DNA of 64,000 nucleotides. Origin: Pelagibius sp050043265. Lineage in GTDB: Bacteria; Pseudomonadota; Alphaproteobacteria; Kiloniellales; Kiloniellaceae. Where the stretch lies: assembly GCA_050043265.1 (NCBI GenBank), contig JBHJIR010000087.1:23439-87438 (forward strand), given 5' to 3'. Position numbers and translations under genes: made by a program. The notes below the pieces were generated by a model. The model was not told the origin of the DNA. It did not search any database and was given only the letters and a program-made list of their open reading frames with translations. Below, in pieces: positions 53,867-63,648 of the stretch (its first letter is position 1; every line of letters starts with the position of its first letter).

Positions 53867-54897
53867 ACGCACGGCCCGAGACAAGCGGCGGCCCCCAGGG
53901 CGGACACCGACCGGTGCTGCTGAAGGAAGTATTGGAAGCCCTGGCGCCGCGCGACGGCGCCATTTACGTTGACGGCACCTTCGGCGCCGGCGGCTACAGC
54001 CGCGCCATCCTGGACGCCGCCGACTGCACCGTGTGGGGCGTCGACCGCGACACATCCGCGATTGCCCGCGGCCGCGACCTGGCCAAGAGCTATCCCGGCC
54101 GCCTGCATCTGGTCGAAGGCTGCTTCGGCGACATGGCCGATCTGCTGGCCGACAAGCTGAGCACGCCGCTGGACGGCGTGGCGCTCGATCTCGGTGTTTC
54201 CTCGATGCAGTTGGATGAGCCCGAGCGCGGATTTTCCTTCCGCACCGACGGTCCGCTCGACATGCGCATGGAGGGTCCCCTGGCAAGTCGGGGCGCCGAG
54301 GGCCGGCCCAGCGCCGCCGAGGTGGTGAATTCCCTGCCGGAAGCCGAACTGGCCGACATTATCTATACCTACGGTGAAGAGCGCCGCTCGCGCCAGGTGG
54401 CCCGTGCCATCGTACAAACCCGCGCCGACAAGCCCTTCACGCGCACCGGCGAACTGGCCGACTTGGTCCGCGGCGTCATCAAGCAACCCCGCACGGCCAA
54501 GGGCCCGAAAGCCATCGACCCGGCGACGCGCACCTTCCAGGCGCTGCGCATCTACGTAAATGACGAACTGGGCGAGCTGCAGCGCGGCCTGGCCGCCGCC
54601 GAGGCCCTGCTCGGCCCCGGCGGGCGCCTGGCGGTGGTGTCGTTCCACTCGCTGGAAGACCGCATCGTGAAGCAGTTCCTGCGCGAGCGCAGCGGCCAGG
54701 AAGCCGCCGGGTCGCGCCACGCGCCGCCCAGCAAGGAAGACGGCCCGGCCGCCACCTTCACCCTGCTGTTCCGCGGCACCCGACGCCCGGGCGAGGACGA
54801 GTGCCGGGGCAATCCGCGCGCCCGCTCCGCCCAGCTGCGCGCCGCCCAGCGCACCGCCGCCCCCGCCCAAGGGCCCTTTGGGAGGCAGGTCGCATGA
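53863..54897 (+). CDS. rsmH: 16S rRNA m4C1402 methyltransferase (RsmH/MraW)
   Basis: 344 residues. SAM-dependent N4-methylation of C1402 in 16S rRNA. Motifs include GHRPVLLKEVLEAL, VDGTFGAGGYSRAIL, LDLGVSSMQLDEPERGFSF, TFQALRIYVNDELGEL and VVSFHSLEDRIVKQF. ATGA overlaps at both ends couple it to mraZ and ftsL. Confidence 0.97.
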   Translation: MNARPETSGGPQGGHRPVLLKEVLEALAPRDGAIYVDGTFGAGGYSRAILDAADCTVWGVDRDTSAIARGRDLAKSYPGRLHLVEGCFGDMADLLADKLSTPLDGVALDLGVSSMQLDEPERGFSFRTDGPLDMRMEGPLASRGAEGRPSAAEVVNSLPEAELADIIYTYGEERRSRQVARAIVQTRADKPFTRTGELADLVRGVIKQPRTAKGPKAIDPATRTFQALRIYVNDELGELQRGLAAAEALLGPGGRLAVVSFHSLEDRIVKQFLRERSGQEAAGSRHAPPSKEDGPAATFTLLFRGTRRPGEDECRGNPRARSAQLRAAQRTAAPAQGPFGRQVA

Positions 54898-55265
54898 GGC
54901 GCTTCGTCATTCTCTGCTGGCTCGCCGCCGGCTCGGTCACCGCCCTGATCCTGTTCCAGATCAAGCAGGAGGTGCGCGTCCTGGAAGAGGAAATCGCCGG
55001 GACCCAGCGCCAGATCCTGCACGACCAGGAGGCCGTGCACATCCTGAAAGCCGAGTGGAGCTACCTGAACAGCCCGGCGCGCCTCGCCGCCCTGGCCGAG
55101 CAGCACCTGAAACTGGTACCGATCCCGGCCGCGCGCATCATCGGCTTCGCCGACCTGCCGCTGCCCGGCGAGCCCGACGACGCGGCGCCGGGCGATGACC
55201 AGACCAAGCCGCCGTCCCAGGCGACGCTGGTAAAGGCCCCGGCGGCAGGAGCGCTAAGCCAATGA
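54894..55265 (+). CDS. ftsL: Cell division protein FtsL
   Basis: 123 residues: a single membrane helix (about 3-22) and a heptad-rich coiled coil (about 23-60, IKQEVRVLEEEIAGTQRQIL) followed by ILKAEWSYLNSPARLAALAEQHLKL, typical of alphaproteobacterial FtsL. It joins the divisome with FtsB and FtsQ. Identity is strengthened by position between rsmH and ftsI, with ATGA overlaps on both sides. Confidence 0.93.
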   Translation: MRRFVILCWLAAGSVTALILFQIKQEVRVLEEEIAGTQRQILHDQEAVHILKAEWSYLNSPARLAALAEQHLKLVPIPAARIIGFADLPLPGEPDDAAPGDDQTKPPSQATLVKAPAAGALSQ

Positions 55266-57052
55266 TTCGCCGCTTGATCAGTAAACCCCTGCGCCAGCCG
55301 CTGCCGCCGCTGCATGACCGGCAACCCTTCGACCTGCCGACGCGGAACCTGACGGGGAACCGTCCGGCGACCGTGCGCCTGGACGGCACCCTGAAGCAGG
55401 CGCTGGAGACCGGCCGCACCCGTCTGCTGGTTGCCGCCATGAGCTTCACCCTCGCCTTTTCGCTGATCGGCTGGCGCCTCGTCGACCTGGGCCTGATGGC
55501 GGACGGGCATGAGCCTTCGCTGGCCCGCAGCCTGTCCTCGGACACCCTGGAGACCGGACGCGCCGACATCACCGACCGCAACGGCGTGGTGCTGGCGACG
55601 ACCATGCCGACCGCCACGCTCTACGCCAATCCGCTGGAAGTGCGCGATCCGGAGACCACCGCCGAGCGTCTCGCCGTGGTGCTGCCGGAGCTGAGCCCCG
55701 CCCACCTGCGCGCGCGCCTGACCGGCGGGCGCGGCTGGATCCGCCTGGAGCGCAACCTGACGCCGCGCCAGCAGTACGAGGTGAACCGCCTGGGCATTCC
55801 CGGCATCTATTTCCAGCGCGACCAGCGCCGTTTCTATCCGCAGGGTGCGCTGACGCCCCATGTGGTCGGCTTCACCGGAGTCGACAACCAGGGCCTGGGC
55901 GGCATCGAGCAGTCCTTCGACGACGTACTGCGCGGCTCGGCCCAGCCGCTGCGCCTCAGCATCGACCTGCGCATCCAGCACCTGCTGGCCAGCGAGCTGT
56001 CCGGCGCGATGCAGACCTTCAGCGCGGTGGGCGCCGCCGGCGTGGTGATGGACGCCCGCTCCGGCGAGGTGCTCGCCATGGTCTCGCTGCCCACCTTCGA
56101 TCCGGAAAAGCCGGCCGCCGCCCCGGCCGACGCCCGCTTCAACCGCGCCACCCTCGGCACCTACGAGATGGGCTCGGTGTTCAAGATCTTCACCACCGCC
56201 ATGGCGCTGGACAACGGCGTGGTGACGCTGCAGGACGGCTACGACGTGCGCCAGCCGATCCACGTCGCGCGCTTCACGATCCGCGACTTCCACCCCAAGA
56301 ACCGGTGGCTGTCGGTGCCGGAAATCTTCATGTATTCCAGCAATATCGGCACCGTCCACATGGTCATGGACGCCGGCACTGCGGCGCAGCAGTCGTTCCT
56401 GAAGAGTCTCGGCCTGCTGCAGCCCGCCAGTGTCGAGCTGAGCGAGGTTGCGGCACCGCAGGTGCCCTCGCCGTGGCGCGAGATCAACACCATGACGATC
56501 TCCTACGGCCACGGCCTGGCGGTATCGCCGCTGCAGCTCGCCTCGGCGGTAGCCACCATCGTGAACGGCGGCCGCAGCGTGCGCCCGACCCTGCTGCAGC
56601 AGGACCCGGCGAGCCTGCCCCAGGGCGCCCAGGTGATCTCCGCCAAGACCTCGGAGCAGATGCGCCAGCTGATGCGCCTGGTGGTCGCCAAGGGCACCGG
56701 CCGCAAGGCCGACGCCAAAGGATTCATGGTCGGCGGCAAGACCGGCACGGCGGACAAGCCCGCCGGGCGCGGCTACGCGCGCAATTCCCGCATCGCCTCC
56801 TTCGCCGGTGCCTTTCCCATGGACGATCCGCGCTATGTGGTTTTCGTCATGGTCGACGAACCGAAGCCGACGAAGGAAACCTACGGCTACGCCACCGGCG
56901 GCTGGGTGGCGGCACCGGCGGTCGGCCGCCTGGTCGAACGCATCGCCCCGCTGCTCGGCATCGCGCCGCACGATGACGGCGACGCGATGATCGAAGAGAT
57001 GGTGGCCGACATCGAAGCCAGAGAGGAAGGACGCCAACTTGCGTCTAACTGA
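55262..57052 (+). CDS. ftsI: Septal peptidoglycan transpeptidase FtsI (PBP3)
   Basis: 596 residues: membrane helix (about 53-75), pedestal domain (RADITDRNGVVLATTMPTATLYANP), and transpeptidase domain with S305-V-F-K308, the SSN motif in FMYSSNIGTVH and the KTGT motif in VGGKTGTADKPAG. It crosslinks septal peptidoglycan with FtsW. Overlaps ftsL at the start and murE (14 bp) at the end. Confidence 0.97.
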   Translation: MIRRLISKPLRQPLPPLHDRQPFDLPTRNLTGNRPATVRLDGTLKQALETGRTRLLVAAMSFTLAFSLIGWRLVDLGLMADGHEPSLARSLSSDTLETGRADITDRNGVVLATTMPTATLYANPLEVRDPETTAERLAVVLPELSPAHLRARLTGGRGWIRLERNLTPRQQYEVNRLGIPGIYFQRDQRRFYPQGALTPHVVGFTGVDNQGLGGIEQSFDDVLRGSAQPLRLSIDLRIQHLLASELSGAMQTFSAVGAAGVVMDARSGEVLAMVSLPTFDPEKPAAAPADARFNRATLGTYEMGSVFKIFTTAMALDNGVVTLQDGYDVRQPIHVARFTIRDFHPKNRWLSVPEIFMYSSNIGTVHMVMDAGTAAQQSFLKSLGLLQPASVELSEVAAPQVPSPWREINTMTISYGHGLAVSPLQLASAVATIVNGGRSVRPTLLQQDPASLPQGAQVISAKTSEQMRQLMRLVVAKGTGRKADAKGFMVGGKTGTADKPAGRGYARNSRIASFAGAFPMDDPRYVVFVMVDEPKPTKETYGYATGGWVAAPAVGRLVERIAPLLGIAPHDDGDAMIEEMVADIEAREEGRQLASN

Positions 57053-58520
57053 CCTGTTGAAGGGGGAAGAAGGAAACATGCAGCCGGGCGTGGCTTTTTC
57101 GGAGGTGGAGATCAGCGGCCTGACGGCGGACAGCCGTCGGGTGAGCGCGGGCACCCTCTTTGCCGCCCTGCCCGGCAGCCGCGCCGACGGACGCGACTTC
57201 ATCCCGCAGGCCATCGAACAGGGCGCCGCCGCCGTGCTGGCGCCGGAGGGCACCGTGCTGCCTGCAACGGCAAAACAGGTCGCCCTGATTACCGATCCCA
57301 ACCCGCGGCGCCGGCTGGCTTTGCTGGCCGCCCGCTTTTTCGGACGCCAGCCGGCGACGGTCGCCACCGTCACCGGTACCAACGGCAAGACCTCGGTCGC
57401 AAGTTTCACCCGGCAGATCTGGCAGACGCTGGGTCACGACGCCGCCAGTCTGGGCACGCTCGGCCTGCAGCCGCCGCGCCCCGACGCGCCGGCGGCGCTG
57501 ACCACGCCGGATCCGGTGGAACTGCACCGCTGCCTTGCGTCGCTGGCTCGCGAGCGCATCGATCACGTTGTGCTGGAAGCCTCAAGCCACGGCTTAGACC
57601 AGTCTCGTCTTGATGGGGTCCGGGCCAGTGCCGCAGCTTTCACCAACCTGACGCGCGATCATCTCGACTACCACGGCACCATGGAGGCCTACCTCCGGGC
57701 CAAGCTGCGGCTGTTCACCGACCTGCTGGTGGACGGCGGCTGCGCGGTGGTCAACATCGACGATCCGGCCGGCGCCGACGTGGTCGCCGCCTGCCGCGCG
57801 CGCGGGATGAAGCTGATCACCTACGGCGAAGACGCCACGGCGGACCTGCACCTGACCGGCCAGCAGCCGACCGCGACCGGCCAGGACCTGACCATCACGG
57901 TCTTCGGTAAAGACTATAAGGTGGCCCTGCCGGTCGCCGGCGCCTTCCAGGCCGGCAACGCGCTGGCCGCCCTCGGCCTGGCGCTGGCAGGCGGCGCCGA
58001 TCAGGACACGGCCGTCGCCGCGCTGGCGCAGCTTTCCGGCGTGCCCGGCCGTGTCGAACTGGTCGGCGAGACGCCCGCCGGCGGCCACGTCTATGTCGAC
58101 TTTGCCCATACGCCCGATGCACTGGAGACGGTGTTGAAGGCGCTGCGTCCGCACACCGCCGGGCGCCTGCACGTCATCATCGGCTGCGGCGGCGACCGCG
58201 ACCGCGGCAAGCGCCCGCTGATGGGCCGCATTGCCGTGACGCTGGCCGACCACGCCATCATTACCGACGACAACCCGCGCAGCGAGGACCCCGCCACGAT
58301 CCGCCAGGAGATGCTGGCGGCGGCCCCGGGCGCGGAGGAGATCGGCGATCGGGGGGCGGCCATCGCCCACGCGGTGGCCGCTATGGGTCCGGGCGACGTA
58401 CTGGTCATTGCCGGCAAAGGCCACGAAACAGGCCAGATTGTCGGGGGACAAGTGTTGCCGTTCGATGATCGGGAAATCGCCCGGACCGCCATTTCGAAGC
58501 TGGCCGGAGGCGCGTCATGA
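57039..58520 (+). CDS. murE: UDP-MurNAc-tripeptide synthetase (MurE), meso-DAP type
   Basis: 493 residues. Adds the third residue of the stem peptide; ITDDNPRSEDP carries the DNPR motif of meso-diaminopimelate-adding enzymes. The P-loop is TVTGTNGKTSVASFTRQIW (about 110). Start TTG 57039 lies inside ftsI with AGGAAGGA upstream and gives the expected MRLTDLL; ATG 57078 would remove conserved sequence. Confidence 0.95.
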   Translation: MRLTDLLKGEEGNMQPGVAFSEVEISGLTADSRRVSAGTLFAALPGSRADGRDFIPQAIEQGAAAVLAPEGTVLPATAKQVALITDPNPRRRLALLAARFFGRQPATVATVTGTNGKTSVASFTRQIWQTLGHDAASLGTLGLQPPRPDAPAALTTPDPVELHRCLASLARERIDHVVLEASSHGLDQSRLDGVRASAAAFTNLTRDHLDYHGTMEAYLRAKLRLFTDLLVDGGCAVVNIDDPAGADVVAACRARGMKLITYGEDATADLHLTGQQPTATGQDLTITVFGKDYKVALPVAGAFQAGNALAALGLALAGGADQDTAVAALAQLSGVPGRVELVGETPAGGHVYVDFAHTPDALETVLKALRPHTAGRLHVIIGCGGDRDRGKRPLMGRIAVTLADHAIITDDNPRSEDPATIRQEMLAAAPGAEEIGDRGAAIAHAVAAMGPGDVLVIAGKGHETGQIVGGQVLPFDDREIARTAISKLAGGAS

Positions 58521-59977
58521 CCGCTGCCGTCGCCAGCAAGGAAGTGCTGTGGAGCGCCGAGGAAGCCGTCCAGGCAACCGGCGGCCGCACCACCCGCGAC
58601 TGGCAGGCCACCGGGGTGTCCATCGATTCGCGCAGCGTGGATCCCGGCGACCTCTTCGTCGCCCTGAAGGGCCCCAGCTTCGACGGCCACGACTTCGCCG
58701 GCAAGGCGATCGAGGCCGGCGCCGCCGCGTCCATGGTGCATCGCCTCTGCGACGGCGTCGACGAGTCGATGCCGCTGCTGATCGTCGACGACACCTTCGC
58801 GGCCCTATGGCGGCTGGGCACTGCGGCACGCGCGCGCAGCGAGGCGCGGCTCATTGCCGTGACGGGGTCGGTCGGCAAGACCGGCACCAAGGAGGCTCTG
58901 CGCCTCTGCCTCACGCCGCAGGGCCTGACCTCGGCCAGCATCGGCAGCTTCAACAATCACTGGGGCGTGCCCTTGAGCCTCGCGCGCATGCAGCGCAAGG
59001 CCGTCTTCGGCATCTTCGAGCTGGGCATGAACCATCCCGGCGAGATCCGCGAACTGAGCGCCCTGGTGCGCCCACACGTCGCGATCATCACGAACATCGA
59101 GCCGGCGCACATCGGCAACTTCGCCTCGATCACGGGGATTGCCGACGCCAAGGCCGAGATATTCGAGGGCATGGACCCCAACGGCACCGCCGTGCTGAAC
59201 CGCGATAACGCGCTGTTCCACCACCTCTGCACCAAGGCGGAGGATGCCGGCATCAGCCGCATCGTCTCCTTCGGCCGCCACAAGGAAGCCGACGCGCGCC
59301 TGATCGACTGCTCGCTGCCCGCCACCTGCAGCGCGGTCACCGCCGACGTCCGCGGCACCGAGATCGACTACTGCCTGGCCATGCCCGGCTCTCATTGGGT
59401 GATGAATTCGCTGGCCGTGCTGGCCGCGATCAGCGCCGCCGGCGCCGACGTGGTGACGGCCGCCGCGCAGCTGGCCAACCTGAAACCGCTGAAAGGCCGC
59501 GGCGAGCGCCACACCGTGGAGACCGGCGCCGGCGCCTTCAAGCTGATCGACGACAGCTACAACGCCAACCCGACCTCCATGCGCGCCGCCTTCGAGGTCC
59601 TGGGCCGTGCCAGCCTGGGCGACGGCGGCCGGCGCATCGCGGTGCTGGGCGACATGCTGGAAATGGGCGAGCGCTCGCTGGAGATGCACGCCGGGCTTGC
59701 GGGCCCGCTGGAGGCGGCCGGCATCGACCTGGTGTTCACCTGCGGCAGCGCCATGGCCGCCCTGCACGCCAAGCTGCCGCAGAAGATGCGCGGCGCCCAC
59801 ACCGACGATTCCAAGGCACTCGCCACCGTGATCGCCGACGCGGTGCGTCCCGGCGACAATTTACTGGTGAAGGGTTCACTCGGCAGCCGCATGGCGGTGA
59901 TCGTGGAAACCCTGTGCGCCCTCGGCGACGCCGCCGCGCAAGCCGCCAACGGCCCGACAGCAGCGAACGGACAGTAG
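58517..59977 (+). CDS. murF: UDP-MurNAc-pentapeptide synthetase (MurF)
   Basis: 486 residues. Adds D-Ala-D-Ala. P-loop AVTGSVGKTGTKEALRLCL (about 114-132), NNHWGVPLSLARM, LGMNHPGEI and DDSYNANPTSMRAAFEVL are typical. ATGA overlap with murE. Cytoplasmic. Confidence 0.97.
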   Translation: MTAAVASKEVLWSAEEAVQATGGRTTRDWQATGVSIDSRSVDPGDLFVALKGPSFDGHDFAGKAIEAGAAASMVHRLCDGVDESMPLLIVDDTFAALWRLGTAARARSEARLIAVTGSVGKTGTKEALRLCLTPQGLTSASIGSFNNHWGVPLSLARMQRKAVFGIFELGMNHPGEIRELSALVRPHVAIITNIEPAHIGNFASITGIADAKAEIFEGMDPNGTAVLNRDNALFHHLCTKAEDAGISRIVSFGRHKEADARLIDCSLPATCSAVTADVRGTEIDYCLAMPGSHWVMNSLAVLAAISAAGADVVTAAAQLANLKPLKGRGERHTVETGAGAFKLIDDSYNANPTSMRAAFEVLGRASLGDGGRRIAVLGDMLEMGERSLEMHAGLAGPLEAAGIDLVFTCGSAMAALHAKLPQKMRGAHTDDSKALATVIADAVRPGDNLLVKGSLGSRMAVIVETLCALGDAAAQAANGPTAANGQ

Positions 59978-59990
59978 GAAAACAAAACGT

Positions 59991-61079
59991 ATGCTTTACA
60001 ACCTGCTGGTCCCGCTCGCCGAAGACGTCTCGCTCTTCAACCTGTTCCGCTACCTGACCTTCCGCAGCGGCGGCGCGGTGATCACCGCCTTGACCATCTG
60101 CTTCCTGCTCGGCCCGCGCGTCATCGACTGGCTGCGTGCCCGGCAGGGCGAGGGCCAGCCGATCCGCGAGGACGGCCCGGAAGGACATCTACTGACCAAG
60201 AAGGGCACGCCGACCATGGGCGGCGTCCTTATCCTCATCGCGCTCACCATCTCGACGCTGCTGTGGGCCGACCTCACCAACCGCTATGTCTGGTGCGTGC
60301 TGATCGTTACCGGCGGCTTCGGCTGTGTCGGCTTCGTCGACGACTACCTGAAGCTCACCAAGCGCTCCAGCGACGGCCTGCCCGGCCGCCTGAAGCTGCT
60401 GATCCAGGTGGTGATCTCCGCCGTGGTGGCGCTGTGGGTCTCCTCTATCGCGCCGCCGGAGATGGACCTCCACCTGGCGGTTCCCTTCTTCAAGGACCTG
60501 TTGATCAATCTCTGGATTTTCTTCATTCCCTTCGCCGTCTTCGTCATGGTCGGCGCCTCCAACGCGGTGAACCTGACCGACGGCCTGGACGGTCTGGCCA
60601 TCGTGCCGGTGATGATCGCCGCCAGTTGCTTCGCGCTGATCTCCTACCTGGTCGGCAACGCCTTCTTCGCCGAGTACCTGCAGGTGCACTACGTGCCCGG
60701 CACCGGCGAACTGGCGGTGTTCTGCGGCGCTTTGGTCGGTGCCAGCCTGGGCTTCCTGTGGTTCAACGCGCCGCCGGCGATGGTCTTCATGGGCGACACC
60801 GGATCGCTGTCCTGCGGCGGCGCGCTCGGCTCCATCGCCGTGGTGACCAAGCACGAACTGGTGCTCGCCATCATCGGCGGGCTCTTCGTGCTGGAAACCG
60901 TCTCGGTGATCGTCCAGGTCGCCTCTTTCAAATTGACCGGCAAGCGCGTCTTCCGCATGGCGCCGCTGCACCACCACTTCGAGAAGAAGGGATGGGCCGA
61001 GCCGACCATCGTGATCCGCTTCTGGATCATCGCTTCCATCCTGGCCCTCGCCGGCCTCGCCACCCTCAAGCTGAGATAA
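59991..61079 (+). CDS. mraY: Phospho-MurNAc-pentapeptide transferase (MraY)
   Basis: 362 residues with ten membrane helices. Makes lipid I from UDP-MurNAc-pentapeptide and undecaprenyl phosphate. GTPTMGGVLIL, VGFVDDYLKL with catalytic acids, NLTDGLDGLAI and PLHHHFEKKGW are all present. AGGAAAAC lies before the start, 13 bp after murF. Confidence 0.98.
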   Translation: MLYNLLVPLAEDVSLFNLFRYLTFRSGGAVITALTICFLLGPRVIDWLRARQGEGQPIREDGPEGHLLTKKGTPTMGGVLILIALTISTLLWADLTNRYVWCVLIVTGGFGCVGFVDDYLKLTKRSSDGLPGRLKLLIQVVISAVVALWVSSIAPPEMDLHLAVPFFKDLLINLWIFFIPFAVFVMVGASNAVNLTDGLDGLAIVPVMIAASCFALISYLVGNAFFAEYLQVHYVPGTGELAVFCGALVGASLGFLWFNAPPAMVFMGDTGSLSCGGALGSIAVVTKHELVLAIIGGLFVLETVSVIVQVASFKLTGKRVFRMAPLHHHFEKKGWAEPTIVIRFWIIASILALAGLATLKLR

Positions 61080-61096
61080 GGAGCTCGTAAGTTCTC

Positions 61097-62530
61097 GTGA
61101 TCGATCTCAGCTTCTTCGCCGGTCTGCCCGTCGCCGTCCTCGGCCTCGGCAAGTCCGGGCTTGCCGCCGCACGGGCGCTGCATGCCGCCGGCGCGGAGGT
61201 GTGGGCCTGGGACGACAACGAGGACCAGCGCGCCAAGGCACGCGCAGCGGAGATTCCGCTGGTCGACCTGAACCAGGTGAACTGGCAGGAAGTCACCAGC
61301 CTGCTCCTCTCGCCGGGCATTCCGCACAGCTTTCCCGCACCGCACCCCATCGTCGCCGAAGCGAAGAAGCACGACGTCGAGATCATCGGCGATATCGAGC
61401 TACTGGGCCGCGCCCAGCGCAACGCGCGCTACATCGGCATTACCGGCACCAACGGCAAGTCGCCCACCACCGCGCTGCTCGGCCACATCCTGAAGCTGTC
61501 GGCCCGCACCGTGGAAGTCGGCGGCAATCTCGGCACGCCGGTGCTGACCCTGGAAGCCCTCGACCACGACGGCATCTACGTGCTGGAGATGTCGTCCTAC
61601 CAACTGGAACTGACGCTCTCGATCACCTTCGACGTCGCGGTGCTGCTGAACGTCACACCGGACCACCTGGACCGCCACGGCGGCTTCGACGGCTACGTGA
61701 AGGCCAAGCGCCAGATCTTCCACCGCCAGACCAAGCCGCGCACCGCCATCGTCGGCGTCGACGACGAGACCTGCAGCGGCATCTTCGGCGCCCTGAAGGC
61801 CGCCGACGAACAGGTCGTCATCGGCATTTCCGGCGAACGCATCGTGCCCGGTGGCATCTACGTCGAGAACGGCGTGCTGATCGACGACAGCGACGGCAAG
61901 CGCATCGCGGCCATCGACCTGAAGGAATGCCCCAGCCTGCCCGGCAGCCACAACGGCCAGAACGCCGCGGCGGCCTATGCCGCCTGCAAGGCGGTCGGCG
62001 TCGATCCGGCAGTGATCTGTGCCTGCCTGCGCAGCTTCCCGGGCCTCGCCCACCGCCAGCAAATCGTCGCGGCGATCGACGGCGTGCCCTACATCAACGA
62101 CTCCAAGGCGACCAACGCCGATGCCGCCGCCAAGGCGCTGGCCTGCTACCAGCGTATCCTGTGGATCGCCGGCGGCCGCGCCAAGGAAGGGGGCCTCGAC
62201 GGGCTGGAGCCTTACTACCCGCACATCGCCCATGCCTTCCTGGTTGGCGAAGCGGCTGACGATTTCGCCAAGGTGCTTGAAGGTCACGTGCCGGTTTCCC
62301 TGTCCGGCACCATTGCGCAGGCCGTGACGGCTGCCGCCGACGCCGCCTCTCGCCTCCCGGGCAGCATCGTGCTGCTGTCGCCGGCCTGCGCTTCTTTCGA
62401 TCAGTTCCCGAATTTCGAGAAGCGCGGCGAGGCCTTCGTCGCCGCCGTCGAGGCGCTGCCCGGCGAACGCGGCGAGATCGCCCCGGCCGCCCTCGCGGCG
62501 CCGTCCCTGCAGACCGGGGGCGCTGCATGA
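61097..62530 (+). CDS. murD: UDP-MurNAc-L-Ala:D-Glu ligase (MurD)
   Basis: 477 residues. Adds D-glutamate to UDP-MurNAc-L-Ala. N-terminal uridine domain (LGLGKSGLAAARAL), central ATPase domain and C-terminal domain with NDSKATNADAAAKAL and LLSPACASFDQFPNFEKRG. The P-loop reads GTNGKSPTTALLGH with Pro123 where the family has Thr. GTG start at 61097, 17 bp after mraY; the stop overlaps ftsW (ATGA). Confidence 0.96.
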   Translation: MIDLSFFAGLPVAVLGLGKSGLAAARALHAAGAEVWAWDDNEDQRAKARAAEIPLVDLNQVNWQEVTSLLLSPGIPHSFPAPHPIVAEAKKHDVEIIGDIELLGRAQRNARYIGITGTNGKSPTTALLGHILKLSARTVEVGGNLGTPVLTLEALDHDGIYVLEMSSYQLELTLSITFDVAVLLNVTPDHLDRHGGFDGYVKAKRQIFHRQTKPRTAIVGVDDETCSGIFGALKAADEQVVIGISGERIVPGGIYVENGVLIDDSDGKRIAAIDLKECPSLPGSHNGQNAAAAYAACKAVGVDPAVICACLRSFPGLAHRQQIVAAIDGVPYINDSKATNADAAAKALACYQRILWIAGGRAKEGGLDGLEPYYPHIAHAFLVGEAADDFAKVLEGHVPVSLSGTIAQAVTAAADAASRLPGSIVLLSPACASFDQFPNFEKRGEAFVAAVEALPGERGEIAPAALAAPSLQTGGAA

Positions 62531-63648
62531 ACAGCTTCGCGCGCACCGATACCTCCCTGATGGGACGCTGGTGGTGGACCGTCGACCGCTGGACCCTGCT
62601 GTCGCTGATCGCCCTGATGGGCTTTGGCGCCGTGCTGATGCTGGCCGCCTCGCCGGCCGCCGCCGAGCGCATCGGCCTCAAGTCGTTCCAGCTCGCCGGC
62701 CGCCAGATCGTACTGCTGCCCTTTGCCGCCGCCCTGCTGATCGGCATGTCGCTGGCGACGCCGCGCTGGGTGCGCCGCCTGGCCTGCTTCGGTCTGCTCG
62801 CCTCCATCGGCCTGCTGATCCTTACGCTGCTGGTCGGCCCGGAGACCAAGGGCGCGACCCGCTGGATCAGTCTCGCCGGCATTTCGCTGCAGCCCTCCGA
62901 ATTCGCCAAGCCCTGCTTCGCCGTGGTCTCCGCCTGGCTGTTCTCCCTGCAGCGCGAGGAGGCCGGCATTCCCGGCGCCAAGATCGCCGTCGGCCTGTGG
63001 CTGCTGATGGTCACCCTGCTGCTGCTGCAGCCGGACCTGGGCCAGACTGTGCTGCTGAGCGCCATCTGGGGCGCCCAGCTGTTCCTTGCCGGCCTGCCGC
63101 TGGCCTGGATCGCCATCGTCGCCGTGGTCGGCGCGGTCGGTCTGGTCGGCGCCTACTTCCTGCTGCCCCACGTCACCGCGCGCATCGACTCCTTCTTCGA
63201 TCCGGCCGCCGGTGACCGCTATCAGATCAACCGCTCGCTGGAGGCCTTCGTGAACGGCGGCCCCTTCGGCCGCGGCCCCGGCGAAGGCACCGTGAAAGCG
63301 CAGCTGCCCGACGCCCACTCCGACTTCATCTTCGCCGTCGCCGGCGAGGAGCTGGGCACCATCGCCTGTCTCATCATCCTCGGCCTCTTCGCCTTCGTCG
63401 TGCTGCGCGGTTTCGCGCGGCTGATGGGCGAGAACTCGCTGTTCGTCATGCTGGCGGCCAGCGGCCTGCTGGTGCAGTTCGGCCTGCAGGCCTTCATCAA
63501 CATGGCCTCCACCCTGCACCTGATGCCGACCAAGGGCATGACCCTGCCGTTCCTCAGCTACGGCGGCTCCTCCCTGATGGCGCTGGCGCTGGGCATGGGC
63601 ATGCTGCTGGCGCTGACGCGCCGGCGTGTCGGCGGGGAGGCGCTGTGA
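62527..63648 (+). CDS. ftsW: Septal peptidoglycan polymerase FtsW (SEDS)
   Basis: 373 residues with about ten membrane helices. Lipid-II polymerase partner of FtsI. SEDS features: GATRWISLAGISLQPSEFAKP (in parts), PDLGQTVLL, NGGPFGRGPGEGTVKAQLPDAH.SDFIF-type loop with the catalytic Asp region, and PTKGMTLPFLSYGGSS. Coupled to murD and murG by overlapping codons. Confidence 0.97.
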   Translation: MNSFARTDTSLMGRWWWTVDRWTLLSLIALMGFGAVLMLAASPAAAERIGLKSFQLAGRQIVLLPFAAALLIGMSLATPRWVRRLACFGLLASIGLLILTLLVGPETKGATRWISLAGISLQPSEFAKPCFAVVSAWLFSLQREEAGIPGAKIAVGLWLLMVTLLLLQPDLGQTVLLSAIWGAQLFLAGLPLAWIAIVAVVGAVGLVGAYFLLPHVTARIDSFFDPAAGDRYQINRSLEAFVNGGPFGRGPGEGTVKAQLPDAHSDFIFAVAGEELGTIACLIILGLFAFVVLRGFARLMGENSLFVMLAASGLLVQFGLQAFINMASTLHLMPTKGMTLPFLSYGGSSLMALALGMGMLLALTRRRVGGEAL

